Origin: Pyropia yezoensis | Lineage: Eukaryota; Rhodophyta; Bangiophyceae; Bangiales; Bangiaceae | DNA length: 64,000 nt | Direction: 5' to 3' | Assembly (NCBI GenBank): GCA_009829735.1 | Contig: CM020619.1 | Coordinates: 4,417,727 to 4,481,726 of the forward strand | Shown here: positions 63,032 to 64,000 of the stretch, piece by piece | Numbering within the stretch: the first letter of the stretch is position 1 | Layout of the letters: every line of letters starts with the position of its first letter | Made by a program: the position numbers and the translations under genes | The notes under the pieces: model-generated | Told to the model about the DNA's origin: nothing | Seen by the model: only the letters and a program-made list of their open reading frames with translations | Databases searched by the model: none

Positions 63032-64000
63032 TCATGGCTGTTGTGTCTCCCCACGAACCGACCACAAGTGATCAATTAATGAAGCACGCAGAGGAACATG
63101 CCCACTCTCGCTCATGACCTCGTCCGAGCGCTCCACCAAGGACGCCAGCCCAACACAAGGTCCCACAGGTGAAGCAATATCCCCGGCCCCATGCATACCA
63201 GGGAGGCACTCGTAAAACTCATCCAGCACGCCAACAGACTCCCCCCCATCATCCGCCTCGCCGGCGAGCTCCCCATGCTTATCCATGGATGCAATCAAAT
63301 TGTGCAAGATAATGCACACGTCCGCAACCTGCAATATCAACTCGTCACTCCACTCTTCCCTGTCTTGACGCAGTATCCGAAAGCGCCCCTGAAGACACCC
63401 GAAAAACCTCTCAACATCCTTACGTATCGCTTCTTGGCACTTCTTGGCGTGAATCTCTTTCTCGCTTGTTGCACCAGAGCCGGGAAGAAAAAAAATCGCC
63501 CATCGCGGGTATATGCTGTCGCCGAGAAAGAAGAGTGGCCAGGAACGTCGGATTCCGTTCAGAACGTAGCCACCAGGAAGATGGATGCACCGGCGGCCGC
63601 ACAATATCTCGGAGAAGAGGGGGCTGTGGCTGGCAACAGTGATATCGTTGTTCGTACCTGGCCGACCAGCAAACCAGTCCATGCAATACAGGTCCCCGTC
63701 CACGAGCGCCTGGCACGACAGCACCGCCAGTTTTCCGTCCTTAGGGTTGTGGTACTGTCCTTTGAAGGCTCTGGGGCAGTTCTTCCACTTGATTTTCATG
63801 CAGTCCACTGACCCCATACAGCCTGGGAGACCACGCGCCGCAAAACTGTCCGTCAGGGCCGCGAGCTCAGCTGCAGTCGGATGCCGGTTCAAAAATTGAG
63901 GTCCAAATCGGGACCGCACGGCACGGAGGACGGCTACAAAAGCTTGTCGTTGAGCCTCCACCGACATGCGGGAGTGGTCGTCGAGATCTCGAAATGATCG
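63032..64000 (-). CDS. PIF/Harbinger transposase, N-terminus beyond the window
   Basis: The frame is open from the window edge to 63032, with at least 322 residues; an ATG at 63967 exists, but upstream residues (RSFRDLDDHSR) fit the family, so the start lies outside. The DDE residues are in GSVDCMKIKWKNCP, PGTNNDITV and KDVERFFGCLQGRF, followed by the usual CIILHNLI. The C-terminal 60 residues are acidic and less conserved. It is not interrupted in the part seen, unlike the transposase at 35940, and the two proteins differ strongly, so they belong to different Harbinger families. Its partner is probably the Myb/SANT ORF at 51093, now 10.7 kb away because of the LTR insertion. Confidence 0.88.
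   Translation of the reverse strand, partial: RSFRDLDDHSRMSVEAQRQAFVAVLRAVRSRFGPQFLNRHPTAAELAALTDSFAARGLPGCMGSVDCMKIKWKNCPRAFKGQYHNPKDGKLAVLSCQALVDGDLYCMDWFAGRPGTNNDITVASHSPLFSEILCGRRCIHLPGGYVLNGIRRSWPLFFLGDSIYPRWAIFFLPGSGATSEKEIHAKKCQEAIRKDVERFFGCLQGRFRILRQDREEWSDELILQVADVCIILHNLIASMDKHGELAGEADDGGESVGVLDEFYECLPGMHGAGDIASPVGPCVGLASLVERSDEVMSESGHVPLRASLIDHLWSVRGETQQP

Larger units (their letters stand above)
50834..64000. mobile_element. Second PIF/Harbinger transposon, split by a Ty3/gypsy insertion and cut by the window end
   Basis: The left end is placed at 50837, where GAGCATGTCTATCGGTGG follows TTA (50834-50836), the target duplication typical of this superfamily. A Myb/SANT ORF (51093-52280, plus) and a Harbinger transposase (63032 to beyond 64000, minus) converge on a spacer, as in the first element but in the reverse order. 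The complete LTR retrotransposon at 52994-62650 sits inside the spacer. The right end lies outside the window, so the boundary is a prediction. Confidence 0.65.

Overview
The window looks like nuclear DNA of a eukaryote with a very GC-rich genome. Host-type genes are intronless or nearly so, carry G/C in almost every third codon position, and sit among long poly-G, poly-C and GGC runs. A plastid-type aromatic amino acid permease, an AGC kinase, an ankyrin protein and many transposons (Ty3/gypsy, DIRS, PIF/Harbinger) fit an alga. A bangiophyte red alga (Porphyra/Pyropia type) is my best guess, with a GC-rich green alga second. This is inference from composition and gene content; no species marker is present. 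I saw no tRNA, rRNA or CRISPR array.

Layout. 1-1975: no convincing gene. 1976-6712: about four head-to-tail copies of a 1198-bp satellite-like unit, each with an older internal duplication. 9056-19887 is the host-gene block: an ankyrin-repeat gene (minus) with a frame discontinuity, a small four-helix membrane protein (minus), an AGC-family kinase with a PH-like N-terminus (plus) and a Trp/Tyr-permease-family transporter (plus). 20009-30390 holds weak hypothetical ORFs, several minisatellites and a short TIR element with a strong hairpin. 30393-34697 is a decayed DIRS-like tyrosine-recombinase retroelement whose reverse transcriptase is split and out of order. 35940-41454 is a PIF/Harbinger transposon: transposase (one in-frame stop) facing a Myb/SANT accessory protein across a minisatellite spacer, with matching T-tract/hairpin motifs behind both stop codons. 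44890-48027 is a 1045-codon ORF with a P-loop NTPase and a D...QxK nuclease-like C-terminus, resembling Crinkler/RHS-type proteins. From 50834 to beyond the window end is a second PIF/Harbinger element (Myb/SANT ORF plus, transposase minus), split by a young, complete Ty3/gypsy chromovirus at 52994-62650.

The retroelement is the best-defined system. It has 574-bp LTRs with only six differences that I can count, a C-run target duplication, gag, a GGGAAAC slippery heptamer in the correct phase just before the gag stop leading into pol in the -1 frame, a chromodomain-like tail, and a 705-codon ORF antisense to gag-pol between pol and the 3' LTR. That antisense ORF, the NTPase-nuclease ORF and the scrambled DIRS element are the items most worth follow-up.

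Nearly every GC-rich stretch is open in several frames, so long ORFs of Pro/Arg/Ala/Gly composition were not taken as genes without a domain, a membrane pattern or a sensible composition.
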